Source: Microbacterium sp. T32 (GTDB lineage Bacteria > Actinomycetota > Actinomycetes > Actinomycetales > Microbacteriaceae). Taken from it: DNA of 64,000 nt. The first letter of the stretch is position 1. Every line of letters begins with the position of its first letter. Under the pieces are notes generated by a model. The model searched no databases and had not been told where the DNA came from. It worked only from the letters and a program-made list of their open reading frames with translations. The DNA lies in the NCBI RefSeq assembly GCF_001619615.1, contig NZ_LQQP01000009.1, forward strand, positions 62,001 to 126,000, in the 5' to 3' direction. Shown in pieces: positions 32,421 to 41,787 of this stretch. The position numbers and the translations under genes were made by a program.

Positions 32421-35400
32421 TCAAGCCGGCAGCGCCACCTTCGCCTTCGCCCACGAGCGCCCGCGCGTGTCCTTGAGGATGTCGTACTCGACGTCGACGT
32501 GCGGCTCGATCGCGCTGTATTTGTCGTTCGGGGCGCCGATGACGAGCTGGAACCCGAGGCCGCGCCACGCGCCGATAGCGCGCTTCGTGAAGTGCGCGTC
32601 GGCTTTGATGAGCGCCTCGTCGAGGAACACCGGGGCGTAGCGCGGGCGCTCGGCACCGGCATCCCCGAGCTGGTAGCGCAGAGCCGCGCCGACGATGAAC
32701 GCGATGAGCTCCTGCGACTCGCCGCCGGACTTCTCGCCGATGTGGTCGTACAGGGCCACGTGCTCGCCCGTCGCGGCGCGGAAGCGCTCGGCGCTCACCC
32801 GCACGTGGTTGCGGACGTCGACGAGGTCGGCGAAGTCGGGCGCGGTGGGCCGGATGCGGCCGATGAGCCGCGCCATCCGGCCGTACACGGCCTCGCGCTC
32901 CTCGTCGGTCGAGGCGGTGTCGATCGCCGCGCGCACGTCGCGCAGCTCGCGGCGGAACCGCCGCCGCACCTCGGACTGGCTCTCGCGCGGCACGATCTGC
33001 AGGCGGTGCTCGTCGTCGTAGAACGGCAGGTCGCGCATGATGTCGTTGATCGGCGCGATGCGGTCGCGGATCTCGCGGAGCGCGCGGGTGAGCGAGGCGT
33101 CGAGGTTCGTGAGGTCGTTGCCGGAGAGCCGCAGGAGGCTGTCCCGCCACTCGGCCTCCAGCTCGTGCAGTCCGCTGGCCTCGAGGTCGGCGAGGATCCG
33201 CTCGAAGTCGCCGAGCGAGGCGTCGGGATCGGCGAGCAGGTTCGGGCTCGGCCACCGGTCGAGGAACGCGGTGAGCGTGCGGCGCAGACTCTCGCGCTGC
33301 TCGCTCCAGGTCTCCTGCGCGATGCGCTGGTCTTCCAGCAGCCGCTTGGACGCGGATTCGAGTGCCGCGTCGAACCGGGCGAGGCGCTGCGAGGGAGACG
33401 CGTCGTCCCCGGAAGGCGCGACGAACAGCGCGTCGAGATACGCGGCTTCCTCTTCGGTGAGCGTGAGCCCCGCGTCCTCGGCGCGTTCGAGCAGGATCTG
33501 CGCGGCATCCACCTCGTCCGTGACCTCGGCCCAGCGGGCGGCCAGACGCTGCTGCTCGGTCTTCGCGCCGCCGATCTCTTCGCGGAGCCGCGCGGCGCGG
33601 GCGCGCGTGCCCGAGATCTGCTCCTGCAGCTCGGCGATGCGGGGGTTCCCGGCGGTGATCTCGGTGAGCGTCTCGGTCCATCGCTCGATCTCGCGATCGA
33701 CGGATGCCGTGTCCACCTGGTCCCAGGCGAGGTCGGCGATCTTCTCGAGGGCGCTGCGGCGATCGTCGAACGCGTCGAGGGCGGCCGCGGCCTCGTCGAC
33801 AGCGGCCTGGGCAGCGGCGAGGTCGCGGCGGACAGCGGCGATCTCATCGCCGAGCTCGGTCAGACGGACGCGGCTGGAGAAACCGAGGATGCTGTGACGG
33901 ACCGAACCGCCGTGCGCGCCGCGCGCTCCCTGGCTGGTCTGGCCGGCGATCGTGAGGGCGAGTCGGTGCTGCGACAACTCGCCGGCGGCATCCACGCACA
34001 CGAACGCGAACTGCTGCTCGAGCCGGTCCTGCAGCCAGCCGGTGAAGGGGGAGGGACGGTAGTCGAGGCGACCGGGGAGCGTGGCGGGGTCGAGGCCGGT
34101 GCGCTCGGGAAGTCCGGTCGTCACGCCCTCGAAGCGCAGACGCTCCGACAGGCGCACGCCGTCGATCGCGGCCCGGAAGGATGCCAGGTGCGCGGCGTCG
34201 ACGAGGATCGTCGTGGCGAAGCCCCCCAGCGCGAGCGTGAACGCTCCGCGCCACGGCTCGAACTCGGTGCGGACGTCCACGAGCTCCGCGACGAACGGCA
34301 GCTCGGCCGCGGTGAGACCCGCCGCCTCCGCCAGTGCCTCGCGCGCCTCGTGCAGGCGCGGTGGGATGTTGTCGTCGCGGGTCTGCGTGCGGCGGTGCTC
34401 GGCCTCGAGCGCCGCGAGCTGCTGGCGCGAGGCCGTGTGCCGGCTGCTGGCGGCGACGAAGGCGTCGCGCACGGCGGACTTGGCATCCGTGTCGCCGAGG
34501 GTCCGGCGCGCCTCGTCGACGAGCGCCGCGAAGCCCTTCGCGTCGGCGACGTCCGTGCCGAGCGTCGCGAGCGCGGCGTCGAAGCGGTCGCGGTCGCGCT
34601 GCATCCCGGAGCGGCGGCGTTCGAGCCCCCGCAGCTCGCGCTGGGCGGCGTCGAGTCGATCGCCTCCCGCGGCACGCAGGACGTCGACGAGGCCGTCGCG
34701 CTCCGCCTCGGCGGCGTCGGCGAGCGCCTGACGTTCGCGTACGAGGGCGTCGGTGGCGTGGGTGCGGTCGCGCAGCTCGTCCTCGACGGCACCGAGCAGG
34801 TCGATGCGGCGCTGCGCGCGCCAGAGCGACGCGCGCGACGCGGGGTCGCCGAAGCGCCCGAGCGCCTCGATGATGCGCACGCGCTCGGCGGCGTCGTCGA
34901 TGCGGGTGGTGATGGTGCGGATCGGCTGCAGTGCCCGCACCTGCTGGCGCGCCTCGAGCATGCGGGTGCGCGTGGACTCGAGGCCGTCGAAGTGCGCGAC
35001 GACGGCCTCGGCGGTCGCGAGGGTCTCGGGCTCTTCGAGGACCATGCGCTTGTACAGGTCATCGACGGTGGTGATCTGCTGTCCGGCCTGGATACGGGCG
35101 AGCAGGCTCATCGCCTTCGATCCGGCGCCGGCCGCGCCGATCCCGAGCACGGCGTGGAGACGCGCGGCGAACTCGCGGTCGGTGGCGAGCGTGTCGAGGC
35201 CCGTCGCGCGCACCGCGGAGTCGGACAGGTGCTGGGATGCCGCCCGCTCGAGCGCGCGCAGGTCGAAGGCCCCGTGGATCGTGCCCCGCACCTTCACGGC
35301 GTCGTCGAGCACGCGTGCGGCCGCGGGGATGTACCAGGCGCGCACCGCGGTGAAGCGGGCGCCGTCGTGGTCGACCCAGGTCATCGCGATCGCTGTCCAC

Positions 35401-35768
35401 GTGTCGGTGCCGTCGCCGCGCAGCACCCGGACCTTCGTGCCCTCGTCGGTGCGCGATTCGTCGAGCTTGCCGCGGCCGTACGACAGGATGTTGCGCTGCT
35501 CCTGCCCGCGCGGGCGGCCGACCACCGCGCCGTTGGAGGCGCCGTTGAACGGGGTCGTGTGCGGCATCATGAGCGCGACGTAGGCGTCCATGAGCGTCGA
35601 CTTGCCCGACCCGGATCCGCCGCACAGCAGCGTCGCGGTGGGCGCGAAGCGCACGCGGTGCTCGCCGTCGTAGCCGCCCCAGTTGATCAGCTGCAGTTCC
35701 TCGGCGACCCACTGCTGACCCCGCGACGCGGCGGGGATCAGACCGAACAGCGTCTCGAGCATCGTCAT
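32421..35768 (-). CDS. jetC: SMC-like ATPase JetC/MksB
   Basis: A 1115-residue SbcC/MukB-like ATPase, the motor of Wadjet (JetABCD) and MksBEF complexes, which extrude DNA loops. Walker [10 protein letters not shown] (50-58), long coiled-coil arms with a hinge-like globular part near residues 480-620, then signature SGGESQE (1014-1020) and Walker B PVFLDEA with Asp1050-Glu1051. All ATPase motifs look intact. In Wadjet systems the complex recognises small circular DNA and JetD cuts it; here JetD is missing. It overlaps jetB by four bases (ATGA). Confidence 0.88.
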   Translation of the reverse strand: MTMLETLFGLIPAASRGQQWVAEELQLINWGGYDGEHRVRFAPTATLLCGGSGSGKSTLMDAYVALMMPHTTPFNGASNGAVVGRPRGQEQRNILSYGRGKLDESRTDEGTKVRVLRGDGTDTWTAIAMTWVDHDGARFTAVRAWYIPAAARVLDDAVKVRGTIHGAFDLRALERAASQHLSDSAVRATGLDTLATDREFAARLHAVLGIGAAGAGSKAMSLLARIQAGQQITTVDDLYKRMVLEEPETLATAEAVVAHFDGLESTRTRMLEARQQVRALQPIRTITTRIDDAAERVRIIEALGRFGDPASRASLWRAQRRIDLLGAVEDELRDRTHATDALVRERQALADAAEAERDGLVDVLRAAGGDRLDAAQRELRGLERRRSGMQRDRDRFDAALATLGTDVADAKGFAALVDEARRTLGDTDAKSAVRDAFVAASSRHTASRQQLAALEAEHRRTQTRDDNIPPRLHEAREALAEAAGLTAAELPFVAELVDVRTEFEPWRGAFTLALGGFATTILVDAAHLASFRAAIDGVRLSERLRFEGVTTGLPERTGLDPATLPGRLDYRPSPFTGWLQDRLEQQFAFVCVDAAGELSQHRLALTIAGQTSQGARGAHGGSVRHSILGFSSRVRLTELGDEIAAVRRDLAAAQAAVDEAAAALDAFDDRRSALEKIADLAWDQVDTASVDREIERWTETLTEITAGNPRIAELQEQISGTRARAARLREEIGGAKTEQQRLAARWAEVTDEVDAAQILLERAEDAGLTLTEEEAAYLDALFVAPSGDDASPSQRLARFDAALESASKRLLEDQRIAQETWSEQRESLRRTLTAFLDRWPSPNLLADPDASLGDFERILADLEASGLHELEAEWRDSLLRLSGNDLTNLDASLTRALREIRDRIAPINDIMRDLPFYDDEHRLQIVPRESQSEVRRRFRRELRDVRAAIDTASTDEEREAVYGRMARLIGRIRPTAPDFADLVDVRNHVRVSAERFRAATGEHVALYDHIGEKSGGESQELIAFIVGAALRYQLGDAGAERPRYAPVFLDEALIKADAHFTKRAIGAWRGLGFQLVIGAPNDKYSAIEPHVDVEYDILKDTRGRSWAKAKVALPA

Positions 35769-36505
35769 GCGTTCTGCTCCTCGCGAAGGGATGCCACGGC
35801 CTCGACGTCGCCGGACGTCGCGGGCTCGGCATCCGGTGTCTGCTCGTCCAGCCAGCGTTGCAGCTCGCGCAGCACGTCGGCGCTGAGGACGATCTCGATG
35901 AGCGGTCCGATGCGGTAGCGCCCCTCGGACTCCTCCTCGATGATCCCCTCGCGGTCGAGGCGCGCGATCGCGGTGCGCACGGCGCGCTGCTGGCTTGCGC
36001 GCGTGCCGTCGGACTCGGCGAAGTACGTGAGGACCGTCTGCTCCACCTCTTCGACGTCGACGCGGGCCGACGGCGCCCCCGCGGTCGTCTCGCGCTGGAA
36101 CACCGTGCGCAGGTAGACGAGCACGAGCGTCTCGGCGCGCGAGTACGCCTCGTCCTTGAGGAGGATCGGCACGTCGACCTCGTCGCTGCGGACCTGCTCC
36201 TTGTAGGCGACGCCGCGCTCGTGGTCGACGACGAGCCGCACGAACAGGTCGTTGAGGCGCGACTCGATCATCTGCTGGTGCTCCAGCAGCAGCTTCCACT
36301 CGGCGGGGGAGTTCTCGGCGAGCAGGAACCGGCGCTGCAGGATCCGCACGAGCACCCGTCGCACATCGGCATCCAGGATGCCGCGATCCCCGGCGAACAG
36401 CGCGTCGGGGTCGTTCTCCATCGCGACGGGGGCGATGAAGGCGGGCGTGTCGTCGTCGGGAATGGTCACGTCGGGAGCAACCGCGGACGTGTCGACGTCA
36501 GTCAT
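35765..36505 (-). CDS. jetB: DUF4194 protein JetB/MksE
   Basis: A 246-residue DUF4194 protein (MksE-like winged-helix subunit of the SMC-like complex, the bridge between kleisin and ATPase heads). [27 protein letters not shown] opens the conserved part, and [17 protein letters not shown] is the family core. A second ATG two codons upstream is possible. The start overlaps the end of jetA. Acidic extensions at both ends are typical. Confidence 0.85.
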   Translation of the reverse strand: MTDVDTSAVAPDVTIPDDDTPAFIAPVAMENDPDALFAGDRGILDADVRRVLVRILQRRFLLAENSPAEWKLLLEHQQMIESRLNDLFVRLVVDHERGVAYKEQVRSDEVDVPILLKDEAYSRAETLVLVYLRTVFQRETTAGAPSARVDVEEVEQTVLTYFAESDGTRASQQRAVRTAIARLDREGIIEEESEGRYRIGPLIEIVLSADVLRELQRWLDEQTPDAEPATSGDVEAVASLREEQNA

Positions 36506-37973
36506 CGGCATCCGTTTCTGTCGGGCGGACGGCGGTGACCGCCGTGAAAGCGAAGCGGCGGGTCGTGCCGTCGGGGCGGACCGCCTCGACCACGGAGACC
36601 TCGTCGCCCTCGGCGAGTCCACGACGGTGGGCGATCTCGAGCAGGCCGACGAGATCGACCGGGCGGCGGGTGTACTCCTCCGCTCCGGCGAAGGCCTCGG
36701 CCAGGTCGAACCGCTCGCCGAGCGTCTCGACGTAGCGTTCCAGCTCGGCGTAGTGCGGACCGCCCCACGCGCGGGTGTCGGCGTCGACGAACTCGACATC
36801 GGCCTCGTCGGTCGAGAGGGGTGCGGGCGCGCCGGCCGGGCGGATATCGCTCAGCGAGCGCCGCAGGTGGCCGATGTCGGCCATGGGCAGGGTGCGCACC
36901 GGCTCGACGCGGCCCGGGGCCTTGGTCTGGCTCCATCGGTGCAGCCCTGCCATCACCGAGCGGAGCAGGTCGTCGACCTGGCGGTCGCGGACCGGGTCGT
37001 GCGTCTTCACCTGCACGGTGATGACGTGCGAAGCGCGCCGCTGCGCCGTGAGCACCTCCAGCACACCCGCCTCGACCCGGCGGGCGATGGCATCCAGTTC
37101 TCCGCGCTGCTCGGGGGTCATGAGCCGCGCGAAGGGCTGGGTGAGCACGGCGTGCAGCTGTTCGGTGAGGTCGTCGATGTGCTCGGGGTCGCCGATCAGG
37201 CGCAGCGCGCCCTGGAACGCCCGCCCCTCGGGCGTGGCCTGCATGACGTGCCGGCCGCGCTCGAGGTACTCGCGCAGCACGTCGCCGGTGGGACGCGCAT
37301 CGCGGCGCAGCTCGGCGACGACGTCGCGCTGCATCGCGGTGATCGACTCCGCGACGCGGGAGAAGTCCGCCGGGAGCTCGCGGGCGAGGTGGATGACGTT
37401 CTCCGCCTCCTCGAGGAGGTGCTCGTCGTCGGGTGGCTCGATGACGCCCTCGTCGAGCGCCGCGATCTCGGCATCCAGGGCCGCCCGCTCGGCGAGCAGG
37501 GTCTCGCGGCGCCGTTCGGGATCGGTCTCAGCGTCGCGCGCGAGCCGCTCGACGGCGTCGAGCAGCGTCCGCACGCGGGAACGGGAGACGCGGGCGCGGC
37601 CCCCGCCCGCACGCCCGGCGATCTCGAGGGCCCCAACCGCGTGGGCGGAGAGGCGGTAGACCTCGACGTCGTCCTCGATCTGGAGGCTCAGCCAGCCCAC
37701 GCGCACCCACCCGCGGCAGATGTCGCGCGCGGACCCGGCGGGGATGCGCCGGTCGTCCTCGGTGTCGTACCCCGCGGCGCGCAGCTCGTCCATCGCCTCG
37801 GCGACCTCGACGTGCGCGTCGGCGACCGCGACCGCGGGACGGTCGGGCGAGAAAACGTTCGACAGCACGGCCACGACGAACGGTGCGAACCGCCCGTGCA
37901 GCAGGTCGAGCATCGGGTTCTTGAACGCCGTGACCGAGCGCAGGTAAGCGGCTTCGGCGCGGGTGGTGGTCAC
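36498..37973 (-). CDS. jetA: DUF3375 protein JetA/MksF (kleisin)
   Basis: A 491-residue DUF3375 protein, the kleisin-like subunit of Wadjet/Mks complexes. It begins with the family N-terminal segment [21 protein letters not shown], has a long helical middle, and ends in a winged-helix part ([20 protein letters not shown]). It is the first gene of jetABC, all three overlapping, so they must be made together in fixed ratio. TAGACT on the minus strand ends 7 nt before the GTG start. Confidence 0.85.
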   Translation of the reverse strand: MTTTRAEAAYLRSVTAFKNPMLDLLHGRFAPFVVAVLSNVFSPDRPAVAVADAHVEVAEAMDELRAAGYDTEDDRRIPAGSARDICRGWVRVGWLSLQIEDDVEVYRLSAHAVGALEIAGRAGGGRARVSRSRVRTLLDAVERLARDAETDPERRRETLLAERAALDAEIAALDEGVIEPPDDEHLLEEAENVIHLARELPADFSRVAESITAMQRDVVAELRRDARPTGDVLREYLERGRHVMQATPEGRAFQGALRLIGDPEHIDDLTEQLHAVLTQPFARLMTPEQRGELDAIARRVEAGVLEVLTAQRRASHVITVQVKTHDPVRDRQVDDLLRSVMAGLHRWSQTKAPGRVEPVRTLPMADIGHLRRSLSDIRPAGAPAPLSTDEADVEFVDADTRAWGGPHYAELERYVETLGERFDLAEAFAGAEEYTRRPVDLVGLLEIAHRRGLAEGDEVSVVEAVRPDGTTRRFAFTAVTAVRPTETDADD

Positions 37974-37986
37974 TGGCTCGAGTCTA
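37974..37986 (-). promoter_or_regulatory. Leaderless promoter of jetABC
   Basis: TAGACT (37981-37986, minus strand) followed by 7 nt and GTG. It directly follows the terminator hairpin of the preceding GT39 gene. Confidence 0.6.
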
Positions 37987-37989
37987 CCG

Positions 37990-38009
37990 GCGGGGCGGAG
38001 CGGCCCCGC
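37990..38009 (-). terminator. Terminator of the GT39 gene
   Basis: Perfect stem GCGGGGC (37990-37996) / GCCCCGC (38003-38009) with a 6-nt loop, 10 nt past the stop codon of the GT39 gene. Confidence 0.65.
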
Positions 38010-38018
38010 GTCGAGGAC

Positions 38019-40037
38019 TCACGTGCAGGAGTAGAGCGTGAACGACGTCACCCCGAACGTCTCGCCGCCTTCCTTCGGGGCGGTGAGGTCCCAGGTGTTC
38101 TCACTGCGGCAGTGGTCGTCGCGCACGAGGGCGCGCACCGGGTCGCCCTTCTTCGTCTTCGACCCGATGACGAAGAGGTGAGCGCGACCGCTGGTGACCA
38201 GGGAGCGCAGAGCGCTCTCGGTGAAGACCGGAGCGGACCCCGAATACCCGCCGTCCGTGAGCACGCTGTCGCCGGTCGCGACGATGACCGGTGCCGAGAG
38301 CGCCCACGAATCGCTCACGAACAGCGGACGTCCGTCGACTCCGCCGCCGTCCTTCTGGGCGGTCTGGACGAGGTGCGTCAGCGCGGGGGACATCGACGGT
38401 TCCCCGCCCCACGGCGACCACGCCGACGGGATGAACGCCTCGTCGGGGTGCGGCGACTTCGCGCTGACCCCCACGGAGGCGTCGCCGCCGCTGCCGTCGC
38501 GCGTGGAGTCGATGACCTGGGTGCTGAACGCGATCGGACCGCACAGGACCGCCGACGCCAGCAGCGCCGGGATCACCGCGCCCCGCGGGCCCCGGACCGG
38601 ATGCCACGATCGTGCCGCCGCGACCATCGCGGCGATCAGCCCCGCCGCCCAGACCGCGACCGTCGCGGCGACGAGGACGACCGGCATCCGTCCCTCGATC
38701 GACAGGTACGTCCACCACGCGCCCTGGGCGACCAGGAGCAGGGGAGCGGCGAGCCTCGGCCACAGCCGCGCCGCCGACCGCAACCGGACGACCTCCCGCC
38801 ACGCGAGAGCCGCGAGCAGCGCCAGCGGCACGCCGAGTCCGGCGACGTACGCGGTGTGCGGGACACGCGCCGCGCTGAGGAACGCCGCCGAGACGACCGT
38901 CCACAGCAGCAGGGCGACGAGCATCGCGCGGTCGACTCGCGACGCGGCCTCCCGGCGCGGGGCGGCGGTGCGCGCACGCCGCGGCCACCACCGCACCGCC
39001 CCGAGGACGATTCCCGCGATCGCCGCGGGGTACAGCCACCCGATCTGCGTCACGAGCGGCGATTCGAGGAGCTTCGTGACGGAGGCCGCTTCGCCGCCGC
39101 TTCCCCCGTTCGCGGCGGAACTCTGCGCCGCGAGCATCAGCGCACCCAGGATGCCGCCCTCGGTGGCGTGCGACCCCACCGCCCCCGCGACCGCGTTGGG
39201 CACCAGGCGGTCGAGGCCGTTGTAGCCGAACACCATCGCGAAGACGTCGTTGTCGGTCGAGCCGTCGATGAAGGGCCGAGCGCCCGCGGGGGTGAGGGCG
39301 AGCAGGAACATCCAGGAGAGGGAGGCGGCGACGCTCGACACCGTGAGCGCCGCCGCGTGACCCCACGCACGCCGTGCACCGGTGGCGGCCAGGACCGTCG
39401 CGACGATGAGCCCCGGCAGCACGAACCACGCGGACATCATCTTCGCCTGGAACCCCACCCCGATGAACAGTCCCGCCACCAGCAGCGGCCACCACCGTCC
39501 GGTCAGGATCGCCCGCTGCCACCACACCAGGGCGACGGCGAGGGCCATCGTGAGCAGCCCGTCCTCCATGGGGTGACCGAACATCGACACGAAGATCGGC
39601 GTCGAGGCCGCCGCCGCGGCCGCGACCAGGCCCATCCCGCGGCCACCCCAGCGCAGTCCCACGACCGCACACGCGAGGATCGTGACGATGCCCTCGACCA
39701 CCTGCGGCAGCGCGACCGACGACGTGGACATCCCGAACAGGTCGATGCCGAGCGCCTGCGGCACCGCGAACCCCGAGAGCTTGTCGAGGGTGACGGTGGC
39801 CGCGGGGTCGAACGCGCCGAAGAGGAGCGCTCGCCACGACTCCGACATCGAGCGGGCGGAGGCCTCGTAGAACGAGAAGTCGCCGCCTCTCGACAGGTTC
39901 CAGGTCATGAGGACCGTGGCGGCGACGACGATGCCGAGGAGGGTGAGCCGCGCCCACCAGGGTTCGCGCCACCAGCGCGCGAGAGGGACGGGTGGAGTCA
40001 CGCCGCTCAGGATCGAGCCGGCGCTCCTGGGCGGCAT
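38019..40037 (-). CDS. GT39/ArnT-like membrane glycosyltransferase
   Basis: A 672-residue integral membrane protein with about twelve helices, of the GT39/PMT type that uses a lipid-linked sugar outside the membrane. The first extracytoplasmic loop contains the acidic region SRGGDFSFYEASARSMSES and DPAATVTLDKLSGF, conserved with the paralogue at 52.4 kb, and a soluble C-terminal domain of about 140 residues ends in SENTWDLTAPKEG. It probably glycosylates cell-wall polymers or secreted proteins. It lies directly upstream of jetABC, separated by a terminator. Confidence 0.8.
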   Translation of the reverse strand: MPPRSAGSILSGVTPPVPLARWWREPWWARLTLLGIVVAATVLMTWNLSRGGDFSFYEASARSMSESWRALLFGAFDPAATVTLDKLSGFAVPQALGIDLFGMSTSSVALPQVVEGIVTILACAVVGLRWGGRGMGLVAAAAAASTPIFVSMFGHPMEDGLLTMALAVALVWWQRAILTGRWWPLLVAGLFIGVGFQAKMMSAWFVLPGLIVATVLAATGARRAWGHAAALTVSSVAASLSWMFLLALTPAGARPFIDGSTDNDVFAMVFGYNGLDRLVPNAVAGAVGSHATEGGILGALMLAAQSSAANGGSGGEAASVTKLLESPLVTQIGWLYPAAIAGIVLGAVRWWPRRARTAAPRREAASRVDRAMLVALLLWTVVSAAFLSAARVPHTAYVAGLGVPLALLAALAWREVVRLRSAARLWPRLAAPLLLVAQGAWWTYLSIEGRMPVVLVAATVAVWAAGLIAAMVAAARSWHPVRGPRGAVIPALLASAVLCGPIAFSTQVIDSTRDGSGGDASVGVSAKSPHPDEAFIPSAWSPWGGEPSMSPALTHLVQTAQKDGGGVDGRPLFVSDSWALSAPVIVATGDSVLTDGGYSGSAPVFTESALRSLVTSGRAHLFVIGSKTKKGDPVRALVRDDHCRSENTWDLTAPKEGGETFGVTSFTLYSCT

Positions 40038-40164
40038 AGGGAGCGGTTATGAGGGCGCTGTGACTCTGCACGACTCCGGCGGACCGCGGTGGCATCCGTC
40101 GCCAACGCGGTGCGGGGCGTGTTCTGCAGGAGTTGTGCGGCGCTGGCCGAGCCGGAAACGCGAA

Positions 40165-40203
40165 GGCCGCGGCATCCCACCCGGAAGAGGGGATGCCGCG
40201 GCC
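40165..40203 (-). terminator. Terminator built from an inverted pair of GGCATCC/GGATGCC
   Basis: Perfect 14-bp stem GGCCGCGGCATCCC (40165-40178) / GGGATGCCGCGGCC (40190-40203), 11-nt loop, just past the stop of the APC permease. It contains the over-abundant heptamer in both arms. Confidence 0.85.
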
Positions 40204-40216
40204 GAAGCGGTGCGGG

Positions 40217-41644
40217 TCAGATCTCCGAGCGCGGACCCGGGACGGTCTTGTTCACACCCGTGACGGGCTGGTTCTCGTCGAACGAGGCGATCGGGCGCTG
40301 GAAGCCCCGGGTCAGGATGACGAGGTAGACGACGCCGATGCCGGTCCAGATGAGACCGCCGATCAGCGCGTGCGCGTCGAGGTTCACCCACAGCAGACCC
40401 GTGAGCAGCATGCCGATCGCGGGCATCACGATGTAGCGGAAGATGTCGCCCGGCGTCTTGCGCAGGCCCTTGCGGATCGCGAACCACGCGATCACCGAGA
40501 TGTTCACGAACGTGAACGCGATGAGCGCGCCGTAGTTGATGTACGCGGAGATCTGTTCCAGCGTGAACGCGATGGCGAGCAGGCTCACGACGCCGACGAT
40601 GATGATCGAGATCGTCGGGGTGTGCGTCTTCGGGTTGATGAACCCGAAGATCCGGCGGGGGAGCACGTTGTTCCGGCCCATCACCATGAGCATGCGCGAG
40701 ACCGAGGCGTGCGAGGCCAGCCACGAGGCGAGCGTCGCGGCGAAGCCGGCGGCGGTCAGCACGGCCTGCAGCACGGGGCCGCCCACCTGGACGCCGATCT
40801 CGGGCAGCGTGCTGTCCTCGATCGCCTCCTGGGGGAAGGCCGTCGAGTCGGGGAACCGCAGCTGCGTGAAGTACGCCGCGACGAGGAAGATGACGCCGCC
40901 GGCGATGAGGGTGAAGAGGATCGCGCGCGGCATGATCTTCGGCGTCTTGGCCTCTTCGGAGTACATCGACACCGCGTCGAAGCCGATGAAGGAGAAGCAG
41001 ACGACGGTCGCGCCGGCGAGCACGGCGCCGAACTGCACGTCGCTGTGGGCGAAGGGCGCGAGGGACACGGGCGTCCCGGCGCCGGCACCGCCGACGAGCT
41101 GCACGATCACCATGACCACGAAGACGGTCATCACGAGGATCGAGAAGACCAGCAGGATCATGTTGACGTTCGACGTCCCGCGCATCGTCAGGTAGATGAC
41201 GCCGGTGACGCCCGCCGTGAAGACGACGACCCAGATCCAGCCCGGGACGTCGGGGAAGAGCGCCTCCATGTAGCTGCGGAGGATGAGCGCGTTCACCATC
41301 GGCAGGAGCATGTAGTCGATGAGGGCGGTCCACCCGACGACGAAGCCGACGCCCGGGTGGATCGACTCGCGCGCGTAGGTGTACGCGGAGCCGGCGCTCG
41401 GGATGACGCGCACCATTTTGCCGTAGCTGATGGCGGTGAAGACGAGCACCACGAGGGCGAGCGCATACGCGGCGGGGACGACGTTGTTGGTCTTGTCGGC
41501 GACGAGGCCGAAGGTGTCGAAGACGACGGTCGGGGTCATGTACCCCAGGCCGAGCCCCACGATCGACCACAGGCCGAGGGTGCGGGCGAGCTTGGCTCCC
41601 GAGTGGGACGGGGGCGCCACGGCGGCGCCGATGTTCTCGTTCGT
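40217..41644 (-). CDS. APC-superfamily amino acid/polyamine permease
   Basis: A 475-residue permease with twelve membrane helices: GLWSIVGLGLGYMTPTVVFD is helix 1 and FSFIGFDAVSMYSEEAKTP the conserved helix 6 region. It would import an amino acid or polyamine. The start is unusual: an ideal AGGAG lies 5 nt upstream of an ACG codon at 41642-41644 (would give MNENIG after ATG), while the first normal start is a GTG at 41620 without any ribosome site. It follows the class III aminotransferase and Lrp genes, so substrate uptake for amine catabolism is likely. Confidence 0.82.
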   Translation of the reverse strand, partial: TNENIGAAVAPPSHSGAKLARTLGLWSIVGLGLGYMTPTVVFDTFGLVADKTNNVVPAAYALALVVLVFTAISYGKMVRVIPSAGSAYTYARESIHPGVGFVVGWTALIDYMLLPMVNALILRSYMEALFPDVPGWIWVVVFTAGVTGVIYLTMRGTSNVNMILLVFSILVMTVFVVMVIVQLVGGAGAGTPVSLAPFAHSDVQFGAVLAGATVVCFSFIGFDAVSMYSEEAKTPKIMPRAILFTLIAGGVIFLVAAYFTQLRFPDSTAFPQEAIEDSTLPEIGVQVGGPVLQAVLTAAGFAATLASWLASHASVSRMLMVMGRNNVLPRRIFGFINPKTHTPTISIIIVGVVSLLAIAFTLEQISAYINYGALIAFTFVNISVIAWFAIRKGLRKTPGDIFRYIVMPAIGMLLTGLLWVNLDAHALIGGLIWTGIGVVYLVILTRGFQRPIASFDENQPVTGVNKTVPGPRSEI

Positions 41645-41747
41645 GGCTTCTCCTAGGAGGGAGGGTCGGAATCGGGTGGATCCGACCGGGCGAGTGGTGT
41701 CGGGGTGGTGCGGCGGTGCACCGCTCCGTTCGGGAGCGGGTGGGGCG

Positions 41748-41784
41748 GGAGCGGATGCCACCGGGGTGGGGTGGCATCCGCTCC
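41748..41784 (-). terminator. Terminator built from an inverted heptamer pair
   Basis: Perfect 15-bp stem GGAGCGGATGCCACC (41748-41762) / GGTGGCATCCGCTCC (41770-41784), 7-nt loop, directly after the aminotransferase stop. Both arms contain GGATGCC/GGCATCC. Confidence 0.88.
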
Positions 41785-41787
41785 GGG

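Noticed and set aside
31953..35918. A 1321-codon open frame on the plus strand opposite jetC
   Set aside because: It is the antisense shadow of jetC in a GC-rich genome; its translation is Arg/Gly/Ala-rich without any domain, whereas the minus strand encodes a complete ATPase.
36252..40052. A 1266-codon open frame opposite jetA and the GT39 gene
   Set aside because: Low-complexity Arg/His/Asp-rich translation; the minus strand carries conserved families throughout.
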